DNA of 64,000 bases, taken from Phycisphaerae bacterium (lineage in GTDB: Bacteria; Planctomycetota; Phycisphaerae; UBA1845; Fen-1342). Location of the stretch: assembly GCA_030612705.1 (NCBI GenBank), contig JAUWNI010000003.1, forward strand, positions 1-64,000, written 5' to 3'. The notes below the pieces were generated by a model. The model was not told the origin of the DNA. It did no database searches and saw nothing but the letters and a program-made list of their open reading frames with translations. Both the position numbers and the translations under genes were made by a program. The first letter of the stretch is position 1. Each line of letters begins with the position of its first letter. Below are positions 18,164 through 27,169 of this stretch, piece by piece.

Positions 18164-18330
18164 CAGTTCGCCGCAAAAGTCACTACGGGCCGTGAATGAC
18201 GTAGCGGCCGGCGCCGCGTGGGCTTCAGGCCCGCGGCTCTTCGGCGGGTGGCCCATCGCTTCAGCGGTGGGGGACGCGAATACGACCACGATTCGTGTTC
18301 TCCGCGGCTAAAGCCACGGGCCACCCACGG
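18160..18330. repeat. Mosaic palindromic element (families E, A and B joined)
   Basis: From CTAG at 18160 the sequence matches the left half of the family E element at 59857 (CAGTTCGCCGCAAAAGTCAC, then GTAGCGGCCGGCGCC). Near 18216 it changes to family A interior (GGCTTCAGGCCCGCGGCTC). From 18245 it becomes family B interior (GGGTGGCCCAT to ACGGGCCACCC). There is no matching right terminal repeat. It contains the stop of the nucleoside transporter gene. Confidence 0.75.
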
Positions 18331-18371
18331 GAAGAGCGAACCGCACCCCGGCACGAAATGGAGTGCAGCGC

Positions 18372-18905
18372 GTGACGTATCTCTGGGCAACGCTCCTGGT
18401 CCTGCTGAATACCGTTTGGCTCGCAACCGTTGTCGCGGGGCTGCCGGGTACGTGGCTGATGGTTGTCTGCGCCGCCCTGCTGGCTTGGTGGAAGTGGGAA
18501 GACCCCGCGACCGGGCAAGTGGGCATGTTCGGCATCGCGACGCTCGTCACGATCGTCGTGCTTGCCGCCGCCGGTGAAATCGCCGAGTTTTTCACCGGCG
18601 TCGTCGGAGCGAAAAAGGCCGGCGGCTCACGCCGCGGGGCCGTCGGCGCCTTACTCGGCGGCTTTGTCGGCGCAATCGCGGCAACGTTCCTGATCCCAAT
18701 TCCCATCCTGGGCTCATTGATCGGAGCGTGCGGCGGCGCGTGCCTGGGAGCGTGGGGATTCGAGCTTGCCGGTGGACGCAAAATGGGTGAATCGGCCAAG
18801 TCGGGCGTCGGTGCCGGCGTCGGCACACTCGCCGGCCGCGTCGTCAAGCTGGCGGTCGGAATCGCGATCTGGTTGATCGTCGCCGTGACGGCTTTCTGGC
18901 CCTAG
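18372..18905 (+). CDS. DUF456 family membrane protein
   Basis: A 177-residue integral membrane protein with the DUF456 pattern. A first helix (about 5-35) ends in GLPGTWLM. A central Gly/Ala-rich region (FTGVVGAKKAGGSRRGAVGALLGGFVGAI, read in short pieces) carries two glycine-zipper-like helices, and a final helix lies near 155-175. The function of the family is unknown. The GTG at 18372 has GGAG 9 nt upstream and is preferred to GTG 18363. The TAG stop (18903-18905) is the CTAG boundary of a family A element. Confidence 0.8.
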   Translation: MTYLWATLLVLLNTVWLATVVAGLPGTWLMVVCAALLAWWKWEDPATGQVGMFGIATLVTIVVLAAAGEIAEFFTGVVGAKKAGGSRRGAVGALLGGFVGAIAATFLIPIPILGSLIGACGGACLGAWGFELAGGRKMGESAKSGVGAGVGTLAGRVVKLAVGIAIWLIVAVTAFWP

Positions 18906-19111
18906 TGCTTTGTCTAGGTTGATTTGATGGGTAGTGTTTCTTTCGAGGCCGTGATAATACTTGAAGAGGACAACAATACCTGAAGAGCCGCGGACTTCAG
19001 TCCGCCCGGTCCTTCGGAAAGAGTAAATTCTACTCCCCGCGGCGCCGCGGGGGCTTCAGGCCCGCGGCTCCTCAGGTTGAACCCATCAAAGCAACACTGA
19101 CAAAGCGCTAG
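18902..19111. repeat. Family A palindromic element, copy 1
   Basis: A 210-base element with imperfect terminal inverted repeats: CTAGTGCTTTGTC, GTTGATTTGATGGGT on the left and ACCCATCAAAGCAAC, GACAAAGCGCTAG on the right. The interior has GCGGACTTCAGTCCGC and GGCTTCAGGCC hairpins. It is bounded by CTAG on both sides, and the left CTAG supplies the stop codon of the DUF456 gene. No ORF is inside, so it is non-autonomous. Confidence 0.9.
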
Positions 19112-19129
19112 CGGCGGAAATACTAACCG

Positions 19130-20035
19130 CTACACCGGCGCGCCCGACGACGAAAACAGACCATCCACAGCCTCGACCAGCTTCGCCAACTGCGGCTTTA
19201 TCAGCACGGCGTCGGCACCAAGGGCGGACATCTTCTCCCGATTCTCGTCGGTGATCAGCGCGCTGAAGATCACGACGCGCATGTCGTTAAAACGCGGTTT
19301 CTCCCGCACCATCTGAACAAGGTGCAAACCGTCCATCCGCGGCATCTCGACGTCAGAGATCATCAGTTCGTACGGCGTGGCGGCGTGCTCCAACTGTTCC
19401 CAGGCATCCTCCCCGTTGCTCGCCAGCGTAGTCTGCGTATAACCCGCCTGGACGAGTACATCGTAAATGTACTGCCGCATCGTCGGCGAGTCCTCGGCCA
19501 ACAGAATCCGATGTTCCCCGCGATTAAGCCCCGGCGGCGCCGAGACTTGTTCCAGTTCGTCAAGGCAAACGTCGCGGAACTCGAGTGCGACTTTATCGAA
19601 GTCAACCATCAGGACGAGTCTCTCGCCAACGTGACAGACCGCGGCGATTACCGAATTGTCCGATCCCTGACTTGCGGGCAGCGGCTCGAGGTCTTTCCAG
19701 GTCAGCCGGTAAATCTGCTCGACACCGTCAACCACAAAACCCATCAGCATGTCGCTGAACTCGGTAACGATGATCTGACGTTCGGCGACCGATGACGGTT
19801 CGCCCGGGTTGAAGTAGAGTTGGAGATCCACCAATGGGATCACCTGCCCCCGCAGGTTGATCACCCCCACCAGCGCGGGATGCGCCTGTGGCACCCTTAT
19901 CGAATGAACCTGCTTGATAACCTCTCGCACCTTGGCAACATTTACGCCGCAGCCAAGTTCACCAACCTTGAATACCAGGACTTCAAGCTCGGTGCTATCG
20001 GATTCCCGTAAAATCCCTTTGTGATTATCGGCCAT
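19130..20035 (-). CDS. cheV: CheV-like chemotaxis coupling protein (CheW plus receiver)
   Basis: A 301-residue fusion of a CheW-like SH3 domain (about 15-155, with VPQAHPALVGVINLRG) and a response-regulator receiver (about 175-295). The receiver has the acidic pair in LLAEDSPTM, a phosphorylatable Asp in ISDVEMPRMDG and the conserved Lys in LIKPQ. CheV couples receptors to CheA and its phosphorylation tunes signalling. The ATG at 20035 has AGGAT upstream at good spacing; the longer frame is not supported. No other che genes are nearby, so it may serve a distant cluster, perhaps pilus-based motility. It lies 100-odd bases after the ASST-like gene on the same strand. Confidence 0.88.
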   Translation of the reverse strand: MADNHKGILRESDSTELEVLVFKVGELGCGVNVAKVREVIKQVHSIRVPQAHPALVGVINLRGQVIPLVDLQLYFNPGEPSSVAERQIIVTEFSDMLMGFVVDGVEQIYRLTWKDLEPLPASQGSDNSVIAAVCHVGERLVLMVDFDKVALEFRDVCLDELEQVSAPPGLNRGEHRILLAEDSPTMRQYIYDVLVQAGYTQTTLASNGEDAWEQLEHAATPYELMISDVEMPRMDGLHLVQMVREKPRFNDMRVVIFSALITDENREKMSALGADAVLIKPQLAKLVEAVDGLFSSSGAPV

Positions 20036-20169
20036 CCCAGCATCCTTTACCGTATCGTAAGCTACGCGAAAACCGCTGAAGATATATCGGCCGAACCTGT
20101 AACCGTGTTCAATGAACTGTATGGGGTTGTCGAGGATCCGGCACGCCGCCGGTAGATTCCCACCCTGGA

Positions 20170-21438
20170 TCATTCCGCGGTCGGCAGCGAATCGATGAAA
20201 CCACGCTCGTAGCGCTTGATCCGAACGATCGTGGCCCGCTGCCCCTCATCGTTCTTGTACGAGCAAATGAATCGCCAAACGATCTCACCCTCTCGTGTCA
20301 CCTCGAAAGCCTCGCCGTTATCGGAGTTGGCGATCAGCGTGTTGCCGTTCGGCAAACGCTGGTTCGAGCCCTTGGTGAGCGAGAAGAATTCGTCCGGCGT
20401 CGTCGCCTGATATTGCCAAACGATTTTTTCGCTAAGCGGATCAAGCTCGAGCACGCGCGAGTACTTCCGTTTCACGCCGTTGTCGTAGACCAAAATGTTA
20501 CCATTTGCCAGATACTGCGCGTCGTGCGGTCCGGAAAGTTCGCCCTCACCCCACGCCCAGAGCACTTTCCGCCCATCCCAATCAAACACCGCGATACGAT
20601 GCTGATGCCGAAAGCAAACCAGCACGCAGCCCGGCCCATAGATCGGATGTCGGCCTTCGAGTTGCTTAAAGTGTGCCCATTCGACCGAATTGCAGTGGAA
20701 CAGATCAAAAGACTTGCCCTCGTTCCCGTCACGCCGCAAGCGTTGCAAACGCACCAATGGAAACACTTCCGGCTGCTTCCGCAGTACGTCAAAGACGGAC
20801 AACGACTGCAAAACGTTTCCATCATGGTCGAGCAGTACGAGACCAACGTCCTTTATGACCGCCCGGGGGTGAATCTCGGGCGCGGGTCGGCGTTGGAAAG
20901 TGAGTGTCAGGATTTGATTGCGGGGCGTAACCTCGACGTCGTGGTGGGCGGCGATCCCGGTTTCCCAAAGCACGTCCCCATCCCAGTCGAAACGAATGAG
21001 GTAGCGCGGACGCCCGCTGCCCGATCCCTCGGCACCTTCGGGCAGCGGATCCTTGCCGACCACCAGCAGATCCCCGTTCGGCAGCAGCTCAACGTTTTCC
21101 CAACTGTAGCCCGACGGCCGGCTCCACGACCGTAGCACGCGCCCCTCGGCATCCATCAACTCGGCCCGACAACGTTCGTGAACGCAGTAGAGGTTGTAAC
21201 CGGGATACGACTTCTCAGCGTCGTACAAGACGACGCCGACGCCCTGCTCGTCATCCTCGTCCACATCCACATAACCCGCATAGGGCAACGCCAGAAGCTT
21301 ATCCACCTCGTCGCGGTTCTGCTCGATCGGCGTCAGCTCATTGACAGGCCGACTTGTGGCGGCTTGCTGCTCTGAATCGCCACAGCCACACGTGCAAACC
21401 AGCAGAGCGAGCGCGATGACTTGAGGAGATTTGAGCAT
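20170..21438 (-). CDS. Arylsulfotransferase-like beta-propeller lipoprotein
   Basis: A 422-residue exported protein. The first 20 residues are a lipoprotein signal ending in a Cys-rich lipobox region (CTCGCGDS). The rest consists of repeated blades such as NVELLPNGDLLVVG, HDAQYLANGNILVYDNG and QRLPNGNTLIANS, each with a Leu-Pro/Ala-Asn-Gly turn followed by beta strands. This is the pattern of the arylsulfotransferase (ASST) type propeller. A His in GPHDAQ could match a conserved blade His, but catalytic residues cannot be confirmed. Probably periplasmic or surface-facing. A structural, non-enzymatic propeller is a fair alternative. Confidence 0.75.
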   Translation of the reverse strand: MLKSPQVIALALLVCTCGCGDSEQQAATSRPVNELTPIEQNRDEVDKLLALPYAGYVDVDEDDEQGVGVVLYDAEKSYPGYNLYCVHERCRAELMDAEGRVLRSWSRPSGYSWENVELLPNGDLLVVGKDPLPEGAEGSGSGRPRYLIRFDWDGDVLWETGIAAHHDVEVTPRNQILTLTFQRRPAPEIHPRAVIKDVGLVLLDHDGNVLQSLSVFDVLRKQPEVFPLVRLQRLRRDGNEGKSFDLFHCNSVEWAHFKQLEGRHPIYGPGCVLVCFRHQHRIAVFDWDGRKVLWAWGEGELSGPHDAQYLANGNILVYDNGVKRKYSRVLELDPLSEKIVWQYQATTPDEFFSLTKGSNQRLPNGNTLIANSDNGEAFEVTREGEIVWRFICSYKNDEGQRATIVRIKRYERGFIDSLPTAE

Positions 21439-21538
21439 GTACGGTTTCCAATGTCAGGTCGGTTCTGCCCGAGCCCATTCCCCCGCTGGAACTCAGGAGG
21501 CTAAGTGAGAAATCGCTGCACAGCAAGATCTTTCAACG

Positions 21539-22315
21539 TTATGTTCCCAACCCACCGCCGGGTTCACGCCCTTTGAGCCTGTTCAAACGCCGGCAAACGA
21601 CGAACAACGTCGGCAAAGCCAGGCAGGCTTCTCGTAACGCGTTCACTCGGCTGTCCCGGTCGTTGCTCCAAACCACGCCGACTTCCTTGATGCGATAGCC
21701 GAGCCGATCCGCCAATCCCAGCACCTCGCAATCGAACAACCAGCCGTTGGTTTCCTGGCGCGAGAAGATCTCCCGGGCCGCCTCGCGTCGAAAGCACTTG
21801 AACCCACATTGCGTATCGCGCAACGCCGGCAGCAGCAAATGCCGCCGAATCGCCCGAAAACCCCACGCCAACCAGCGTCTCAGCAACGGCTGCGGCGGGT
21901 CGAGCCGCGAGTCCGGGAGGTCACGCGAACCGATGACCACGTCGTATCCCCGATCAAGCCACGGGCGCAGCTTGTTGACTTCCTCGATCGGTGTCGAAAG
22001 ATCGGCATCACACATCAGCAACACGTCCCCGCGCGCCGCCAGCATGCCTTGCCGCACGCTATGGCCTTTCCCACGGTTTGTCCGGTTTATCAGCAGACGA
22101 ACCGAAAGCGGTGGGGCCTCGAATCCTCGCACGATCTCGGCTGTCCCGTCCCGGCTCCCGTCATCCACGACGATCAGTTCCCAGCGCGACGCGGCCTGTC
22201 CGGCGTACTCGCGTACCGCCGCGAGCGCCCGACCGATCCGGCGAGCTTCGTTGTACGCCGGTATGACGATCGATAACTCAGGCGTGTGTGTTTGTTGGCT
22301 GTTTTCGTCGGTCAT
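21539..22315 (-). CDS. Family 2 glycosyltransferase (polyprenyl-phosphate type)
   Basis: A 258-residue GT-A enzyme without membrane helices. SIVIPAYNEARRIG opens the nucleotide-sugar fold, IVVDDGSRDGT follows, and the metal-binding DXD lies in LMCDADLSTP. The sequence RDTQCGFKCFRRE and the length fit the Alg5/DPM-like group that moves glucose or mannose to a polyprenyl phosphate at the inner membrane. The ATG at 22315 (MTDENS) is preferred; a TTG six codons upstream is possible. A polyprenyl-linked sugar would suit the GT39/Agl23-like membrane enzymes at 27.4 and 51 kb, but that link is inference. Confidence 0.88.
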   Translation of the reverse strand: MTDENSQQTHTPELSIVIPAYNEARRIGRALAAVREYAGQAASRWELIVVDDGSRDGTAEIVRGFEAPPLSVRLLINRTNRGKGHSVRQGMLAARGDVLLMCDADLSTPIEEVNKLRPWLDRGYDVVIGSRDLPDSRLDPPQPLLRRWLAWGFRAIRRHLLLPALRDTQCGFKCFRREAAREIFSRQETNGWLFDCEVLGLADRLGYRIKEVGVVWSNDRDSRVNALREACLALPTLFVVCRRLNRLKGREPGGGLGT

Positions 22316-22339
22316 CGCATTTGGATCGTACAAGCGTCG

Positions 22340-22510
22340 GCACGGGTGTGCATCACTTGCGGGGGTAACTTGTCATTCCGAGAAGCGCGGCGCCGAGGAA
22401 TCACGGGCGGGACGCCCGTGCCACCCATCAATTCAACTGTGGCAGAGCACTAGCAGTCTGCCAGCAGTGGACACGGTCGGAATGACATTCAAACGCCGCC
22501 CGCTTTCGTA
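22340..22510. repeat. Broken GTCATTCC element containing a family B-like right end
   Basis: A left half (GGGTAACTTGTCATTCCGAG, GAGGAATC, 22354-22400) and a right half (GACACGGTCGGAATGACATTC, 22463-22484) of the GTCATTCC element are separated. Between them is a segment that ends GTGGCAGAGCACTAG (22439-22453), matching the CTAG terminus of family B. It looks like one element inserted into another, with loss of one end. This fills the 320-bp gap before the oxidoreductase gene. Confidence 0.65.
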
Positions 22511-22635
22511 ACGCTCACCCGTCGGAATCTTCCAGCCCCGTCAGTTTGACGCCGCCCCACGCGATTCGCTAGATTGTCCCCAAGGAAACGCAATCCACAA
22601 CCGGCTTGGACAGACAAACACATACGAGGCCATCG

Positions 22636-23982
22636 ATGAGCGCTGACAACAAACCGTCACGGCAAACCGGGATTACTCGGCGGAAATTCGTACAGACGGC
22701 AACCGCCGCCGGGCTAATGATGACCGTACCCGCCTGGGCCCAGGAGTCCACGGAAAACAAAGACGATCTGAAGGTGGCGATCATCGGGCCGGGCAGCCAG
22801 GGCCGCCTGTTGATGACGATGTCGCTGAAGATTCCGGGCATCCGCTACGCGGCCATCTGCGACGTTTGGCATTACCACCAGAAATACGCCCGCAACATTC
22901 TGAAGAAATACGGTCATCAGGTAAACGTCTACGAAGACTACCGCGAGATGCTGGACAAGGAGCGCGACCTCGACGCGGTGATCGTTGCGACGCCCGACTG
23001 GATGCACGCCGAGCATGCAATCGCCTGTCTCGAGGCCGGCAAGCACGTCTACTGCGAAAAGGAACTGTCCAACACGCTCGACGGTGCCCGTAAGATGGTG
23101 CTCGCCGCCCGTGAAACCGGTAAATTGCTCCAGATCGGCCACCAACGCCGCAGCCAGCCGCGCTACTGGCACGCCCGCAAGATGATCGAAAAAGATAAAA
23201 TCCTCGGTCGAGTTACACACACCTATGCCCAGTGGAACCGCGCCCGACTGCTCGAGCTCGGCTGGCCCAAGGGCAAGGAGGTCCCGCCCGAGACGCTCAA
23301 ACGCTTCGGCTACGGCTCGATGGACGAGTTCCGCAACTGGCGCTGGTACCGCAAGTACTCCGGCGGACCGATGGCCGACCTCGGCTCGCACCAGATCGAC
23401 ATCTTCAACTGGTTCCTGAAAACACCGCCGAAGTCGGTCCTCGCCGGCGGCGGGCTCGACTACTACACCGAGCAAGCCGACCGCAACTGGTACGACAACG
23501 TGATGGCGATCTACGAATACCATACCGATCCCGGGACCGTCCGCGGCTTTTACCAGGTGCTCAACACCACCAGCCAGGGCGGCTTCTACGAGCAGTTCAT
23601 GGGTGACGAGGGCTCGCTGACCATCTCCGATGACGGCAAGACCGGACACATCTTCCGCGAAGTCCACGCCAAGCGGCGTGAGTGGGAAGACGAAGCTGAA
23701 AAAGTCGAGACAATGGGGCGCGAGGCGATCGAGCTCAAGATCGGCGAAACGCTCAGCCCCGAAGGCAAGAAGGATCCGCAAGCCGAGGCGTTGGCCGCCC
23801 AGGGCCAGAAGGACTCACGCCTGCTGCACCTGGAAAACTTCTTCGACGCGATCCGCAACGGAACCCCGCTGACCTGCCCGGCCGAGGTCGCCTTCGACAC
23901 CTGTGTTTCCGTGCTGCGGGCCAACGAAGCGGTCGAGGCCGGCTGCCGTTACGACTTTAAGCCCGATGAGTTTACGGTCTGA
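22636..23982 (+). CDS. Tat-exported Gfo/Idh/MocA family oxidoreductase
   Basis: A 448-residue NAD(P)-dependent sugar or cyclitol dehydrogenase. A twin-arginine signal (ITRRKFVQTATAAG, about 12-25, then PAWA) directs it to the periplasm. The Rossmann part has VAIIGPGSQGR where GxGxxG is usual, and CEKELSN in place of the common EKP motif: the Lys is kept and the Pro is replaced. The C-terminal domain is of Gfo type. The start at ATG 22636 has GAGG upstream. Such Tat-exported members are numerous in planctomycetes and usually handle unusual sugars; the substrate is unknown. The cytochrome gene follows 23 bp later on the same strand. Confidence 0.87.
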   Translation: MSADNKPSRQTGITRRKFVQTATAAGLMMTVPAWAQESTENKDDLKVAIIGPGSQGRLLMTMSLKIPGIRYAAICDVWHYHQKYARNILKKYGHQVNVYEDYREMLDKERDLDAVIVATPDWMHAEHAIACLEAGKHVYCEKELSNTLDGARKMVLAARETGKLLQIGHQRRSQPRYWHARKMIEKDKILGRVTHTYAQWNRARLLELGWPKGKEVPPETLKRFGYGSMDEFRNWRWYRKYSGGPMADLGSHQIDIFNWFLKTPPKSVLAGGGLDYYTEQADRNWYDNVMAIYEYHTDPGTVRGFYQVLNTTSQGGFYEQFMGDEGSLTISDDGKTGHIFREVHAKRREWEDEAEKVETMGREAIELKIGETLSPEGKKDPQAEALAAQGQKDSRLLHLENFFDAIRNGTPLTCPAEVAFDTCVSVLRANEAVEAGCRYDFKPDEFTV

Positions 23983-24005
23983 CCCGGACAAAGGAGCGCG
24001 GCGTC

Positions 24006-25859
24006 TTGCAAAAACCCGCTGCTGCATTACTGATCGTCATACTCGGGCTCGGCTCATTACCACGGTCAATCCTCGCGTCCGATGGCGACGTCAAATTACT
24101 GCGCTCCGACAGCGCGGCCCCCTACGTTCATCGCATCACGCTTTACGACCACGACGGCACCGCGATCGATCCCGACGACGAATTCGCCGGACCTTACTCG
24201 CCGCGGATGACGTGCAGTAAATGCCACCCGTACGCCACCATCGCCGCCGGCTGGCACTTCAATGCCTGGAACGAAACCGTCTCGGCCGGGCGGCCGGGCG
24301 AGCCCTGGCTGCTGGTCGATCCGCAAACCGGGACACAATTACCGATCTCGGGAAGAAATTGGCCGGGAACATACCCGCCGGAAGAGATCGGCCTCACGAA
24401 CTGGCGGTTCGTCAAGATGTTCGGCCGCCACATTCCGGGCGGCGGCTTCGGTGAACCCGGCGATGAACAACTGCGAAACGCACCCGAAATGCTCCGCTGG
24501 GGCATTTCCGGCAAGCTCGAAATCGACTGCATGTTCTGCCACGCCGCCGACCAGCAGCACGACCCCGCCGAAGCCGCGCGACAAATCGAGAAAGAGAATT
24601 TCAAGTGGGCCCCCACCGCCGCCCTCGGATTGGCGGTGATTCGCGGCGAGGCCCGCAAGGCCCCGGACGATTGGGACCCGCTGATGCCGCCCGATCCGGA
24701 TTTCCCCGAGCGGGCCGGCCCGCAACTAATCTGGGACCAGAGTCGCTTCGACCCCGACAACCGCGTGCTGCTAAACATCACTCGCCGACCGCCCGCGGAG
24801 CGCTGCTACTTCTGTCATTCGTTTCGGCAGGTTGGAGTGAAAGCGAATCACGGCATCGCCGCGGGCCGGGACGTACACCTGGCGGCCGGCCTGATCTGCG
24901 TCGATTGTCATCGCAACGGTCTCGATCACATGATCGTGCGCGGCTACCGCGGCGAAGCGCGGGAGCGTGGCAAGCCCGACATCGCGGCTTTTTCTTGCGA
25001 AGGCTGCCACCTCGGCACTGATGATCCCGACAATCCCGGCACTTCACTCGGCGGCCGATACGGCGCGCCGCACCCGCAACATCGCGGCCTACCGCCGCTG
25101 CACTTCGAAAAGCTGACCTGCACCGCCTGCCACTCGGGTCCCTGGCCCAAAATGAACGCCAAGCGCTTCCAGACCGCGTTGGCCCACGGCCTGGGCCTGG
25201 CCACGCGCGAGCGCGAGGACGACGACCCGCCGCACATCGTCGGCCCGGTCTTCGCCCGCCAGCACGACGGCAGGATCGCGCCGCAAAGAATGATCTTTCC
25301 GACTTACTTTGCGCGCGTCGAGGGCCAATCCTTCGTCCCCGTCTCTCCCACGGAAATGCGGGAAGTAGCGGAGGAGATCGTGGCTGAGGCCAAGCGCGAC
25401 CACCTCATCGAGCGGGACACGGATGTAAACGAGCAGATCACGCAGGTTCTCGTTTCGCTCGCCTCTCGGCAGAACGAGTCCGTGTTCTATCCCTATTTCC
25501 GCGATCGCGAGCTTCACTTCGGACCGTGGATACCCTACCGCTGGTCGATCGCCCACAACGTGCGACCTGCTTCGCAGTCGCTGGGCATCCGCGACTGCAC
25601 CGACTGTCACGCCGACGACGGACCAATCTTCTTCGGCAGCTTCATGCCGACAGAACACGCGACGCTTGCGGAAACGCCGAGCTTTACGATGGTATCCCTG
25701 CGCGGCGACGACGCTACTTTCACAAAGGTGTGGAATCTCGGGTTCGTCTGCCGACCCGCGTTCAAATGGTTTGGATTCATCTGTGCCGGCATCATCGCAC
25801 TGATTATCTTGCACTACGCCTTGGCTGGCATCGGGGCAGTCACGAGGAGGTTCCGCTAG
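24006..25859 (+). CDS. Seven-haem c-type cytochrome with C-terminal membrane anchor
   Basis: The 617-residue protein has a signal peptide (1-24) and seven CXXCH sites: CSKCH (70), CMFCH (175), CYFCH (267), CVDCH (298), CEGCH (331), CTACH (372) and CTDCH (531). It ends in one membrane helix (about 590-612). Most of the chain therefore sits in the periplasm, tethered to the inner membrane. Its wide haem spacing does not match NapC, NrfA or HAO, so the substrate is unknown. TTG start with AAGGAG 10 nt upstream. The next gene starts immediately after the stop, so the protein is expected to form a complex with the b-type subunit and exchange electrons with quinone. Confidence 0.88.
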   Translation: MQKPAAALLIVILGLGSLPRSILASDGDVKLLRSDSAAPYVHRITLYDHDGTAIDPDDEFAGPYSPRMTCSKCHPYATIAAGWHFNAWNETVSAGRPGEPWLLVDPQTGTQLPISGRNWPGTYPPEEIGLTNWRFVKMFGRHIPGGGFGEPGDEQLRNAPEMLRWGISGKLEIDCMFCHAADQQHDPAEAARQIEKENFKWAPTAALGLAVIRGEARKAPDDWDPLMPPDPDFPERAGPQLIWDQSRFDPDNRVLLNITRRPPAERCYFCHSFRQVGVKANHGIAAGRDVHLAAGLICVDCHRNGLDHMIVRGYRGEARERGKPDIAAFSCEGCHLGTDDPDNPGTSLGGRYGAPHPQHRGLPPLHFEKLTCTACHSGPWPKMNAKRFQTALAHGLGLATREREDDDPPHIVGPVFARQHDGRIAPQRMIFPTYFARVEGQSFVPVSPTEMREVAEEIVAEAKRDHLIERDTDVNEQITQVLVSLASRQNESVFYPYFRDRELHFGPWIPYRWSIAHNVRPASQSLGIRDCTDCHADDGPIFFGSFMPTEHATLAETPSFTMVSLRGDDATFTKVWNLGFVCRPAFKWFGFICAGIIALIILHYALAGIGAVTRRFR

Positions 25860-26354
25860 ATGACGGAAGGCGGTGCCATCGCGCGGAGCAACAACGCAAA
25901 CGCCGACACCACGCCGGCGCGCGGCCTCACCCGCGTCGAAATGCTCGCCCACACCGTCGCCGGCGGCGGCTTTGTGATAGCGGCCCTGACCGGCTTCGGC
26001 GCGGAACTCTTTCTGGATGAACTCGAAGGCTGGCTGCTGCTTATCCACATGTTCGGGGCGGCTGTGTTCCTCCTCGGCATGACCGCGGTCGCGATTATCT
26101 GGGCCGACCGTTGCCGCTTCGGCGATGCGACGGGATTAAACGTGGGCCGGAAGCTCGTGTTCTGGATCGCGCTGCTGCTGGGGTTTGTCGTCATGTTGTC
26201 GATGCTGGCGGCGATGCTGCCCGTGTTCGGATATTTCGGGCAGCATGTCCTGTACGAAATCCACGAAATCTGCGGATTATTGTTCCTGGTTGTTATGATT
26301 GTTCATACGATTGTCTCGCTCGCCGCCCGGCAGGCGCGGAGGTTGGCAAAATGA
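25860..26354 (+). CDS. Four-helix b-type cytochrome-like membrane subunit
   Basis: A 164-residue protein with four hydrophobic helices (about 28-50, 58-80, 96-120, 135-158). Histidines sit in or beside them: LAHTVAGGG, LLIHMFGA, GQHVLYEIHEICG and MIVHTIVSL. This suits a di-haem cytochrome b of the b561 / formate dehydrogenase gamma type. The first 23 residues are polar. Its ATG directly abuts the stop of the seven-haem cytochrome, and its own TGA overlaps the ATG of the next gene (ATGA), so three proteins are translationally coupled. Predicted role: quinone oxidation or reduction linked to the periplasmic haems. Confidence 0.8.
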   Translation: MTEGGAIARSNNANADTTPARGLTRVEMLAHTVAGGGFVIAALTGFGAELFLDELEGWLLLIHMFGAAVFLLGMTAVAIIWADRCRFGDATGLNVGRKLVFWIALLLGFVVMLSMLAAMLPVFGYFGQHVLYEIHEICGLLFLVVMIVHTIVSLAARQARRLAK

Positions 26355-27091
26355 ACCGGAACCGTACGTGTACTTCCCAAGTAATGATTCTCGCCGCCGT
26401 CCTGGCATTCAGCGTTGTTCAAATCGGCCAGGCTCAAACGCCGAGCGATAAAACCAAACTCAAGCCGGACAAAGCGAAAAAGGACGGTGCCAAGCTCGTC
26501 CCGCTCGAATTGAAGCTACCCAAGCCCGCCTTCAAGGGCACGCCCAAGCACGTGCCCCCGGGAACCAATCTCGAAAAGCCCCGCAAGGGCCCTCGTCCGC
26601 TCTTCCTCGCGCCCAAAGGTTGCAAGAACATCGCACTCGGCAAAAAGGTCACCGCCAGCGACACGGACCCGATCATCGGCGAGATCGAGCTGGTCACCGA
26701 CGGCGACAAGGAAGCCAACGAAGGCTGCTACGTCGAATTCGGCCCCGGTCTGCAATGGGTGCAGATCGACTTGAAAAAGAAGCACCGAATCCACGCGATG
26801 CTGGTCTGGCACTTCCACGCCAACGCCCAAGTCTACCACGACGTGGTTATCCAGGTCGCCGACGACGCCGACTTCATCACCAACGTCCGCGCCGTCTTCA
26901 ACAATGACCACGACAACTCGTCCGGCCTCGGGCTGGGCGGCGACAAGGAATATTGGGAAACCTACGAGGGCAAGCTCATCGATGCCAAGGGAGTCACCGC
27001 CCGCTACATCCGCCTCTACAGCAAGGGCAGCACCGCCGACGACCAGAACCACTACACCGAGGTGGAGGTTTTCGGCCTGCCGGCGAAATAG
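26351..27091 (+). CDS. Exported discoidin-like (F5/8 type C) domain protein
   Basis: A 246-residue protein with a signal peptide (about 1-28), a Lys/Pro-rich linker (30-85) and a single beta-sandwich resembling F5/8 type C domains. Evidence for the domain is NIALGKKVTASD, LVTDGDKEANEG, WVQIDLKKKHRI, and the closing YIRLYSKGS and YTEVEVFG. Such domains bind sugars or other ligands on the cell surface. The ATGA overlap with the cytochrome b gene makes it the third member of the operon, which suggests a periplasmic accessory subunit. A binding target is not evident. Confidence 0.78.
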   Translation: MNRNRTCTSQVMILAAVLAFSVVQIGQAQTPSDKTKLKPDKAKKDGAKLVPLELKLPKPAFKGTPKHVPPGTNLEKPRKGPRPLFLAPKGCKNIALGKKVTASDTDPIIGEIELVTDGDKEANEGCYVEFGPGLQWVQIDLKKKHRIHAMLVWHFHANAQVYHDVVIQVADDADFITNVRAVFNNDHDNSSGLGLGGDKEYWETYEGKLIDAKGVTARYIRLYSKGSTADDQNHYTEVEVFGLPAK

Positions 27092-27096
27092 CTGAG

Positions 27097-27150
27097 AAGG
27101 GGTCAAGGGGCCGAGGGGCCAAGGGGCCAAGGGGTCGAGGGGCCAAGTAG
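27097..27150. repeat. Short tandem repeat of AGGGGCCAAGGGG units
   Basis: After the discoidin-like gene, units such as GGGGCCAAGG and GGGGTCGAGG repeat about five times in 50 bases. The stretch has no coding signal. Confidence 0.75.
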
Positions 27151-27169
27151 TCCGCCACTCGGGTGCCAA

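Noticed and set aside
22714-23781. 355-residue open frame opposite the Gfo/Idh/MocA gene
   Set aside because: Shadow of a conserved dehydrogenase; His/Val/Asp-rich composition without structure.
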